5,110 nt of DNA, from contig JAGNZX010000043.1 in assembly GCA_017984185.1 (NCBI GenBank), forward strand, positions 1-5,110, given 5' to 3'. The position numbers were made by a program, and so were the translations under genes. Shown here one piece after another: positions 5,107 through 5,110 of this stretch (position 1 is its first letter; each line of letters starts with the position of its first letter). The notes beneath the pieces were generated by a model. That model searched no databases and had not been told where the DNA came from. It saw only the letters and a program-made list of their open reading frames with translations. Source of the stretch: Minisyncoccota bacterium. GTDB taxonomy: Bacteria > Patescibacteriota > Minisyncoccia > Phycocordibacterales > UBA9973.

Positions 5107-5110
5107 ATGC
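5107..5110 (+). CDS. Possible start of a further operon gene (cut by window edge)
   Basis: An ATG lies six bases after the DUF1295 stop. GAGGAAG (5091-5097) upstream could serve as a Shine-Dalgarno, though it also encodes the end of DUF1295 and is slightly far away. Tight spacing matches the rest of the operon. Only one codon and one base are visible, so no product can be named. Confidence 0.25.

Noticed and set aside
1..5110. CRISPR array, insertion sequence, tRNA or rRNA gene
   Set aside because: No regularly spaced repeats, transposase, terminal inverted repeats or conserved RNA-gene sequence was seen in reading the window.

Overview
The window is AT-rich bacterial DNA with short, tightly packed genes, the standard use of TAA, TAG and TGA as stops, and almost no recognisable Shine-Dalgarno sequences. 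Three promoters place the predicted transcription start exactly on the A of the ATG, which implies leaderless mRNAs. Together with the small secreted protein at the left end and the compact membrane proteins, this suggests a Candidate Phyla Radiation (Patescibacteria, Parcubacteria-like) genome. That assignment is inferred from style and remembered family resemblance, not from a marker gene. TGA ends the DUF2177 gene at the expected place, which argues against the lineages that read TGA as glycine.

Layout. Positions 1-444 (minus strand) hold a small exported protein of unknown function, followed by an intrinsic terminator at the window edge. Positions 445-652 are a divergent intergenic region with promoters for both flanking genes and, between them, an unusually GC-rich, hairpin-forming island at about 541-625. 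Positions 653-1756 encode a YibE/F-family membrane protein with an exported N-terminal domain. Positions 1800-2965 hold a Fur-family metalloregulator and a ZIP-family metal transporter separated by 2 bases. The promoter of that pair contains a 7-1-7 inverted repeat of the kind Fur-family proteins bind, so the pair looks like a self-regulated zinc (or other divalent metal) uptake unit.

Positions 3036-5100 form a four-gene operon with gaps of 1, 4 and -4 bases: a stand-alone GAF-domain protein, a TspO/MBR protein that lacks the first membrane helix of the family, a DUF2177 membrane protein and a DUF1295 (steroid 5-alpha-reductase-like) membrane protein. It has its own leaderless promoter, and a possible further gene begins at 5107. 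My working idea is a membrane or photo-oxidative stress module: a ligand- or redox-sensing GAF protein, a porphyrin-binding TspO and a lipid-modifying reductase-like enzyme. The grouping is visible in the sequence; the joint function is inference.

The most interesting items are the three identically spaced leaderless promoters, the metal-regulator operator overlapping its own promoter, the four-helix TspO and its operon, and the structured GC-rich island.
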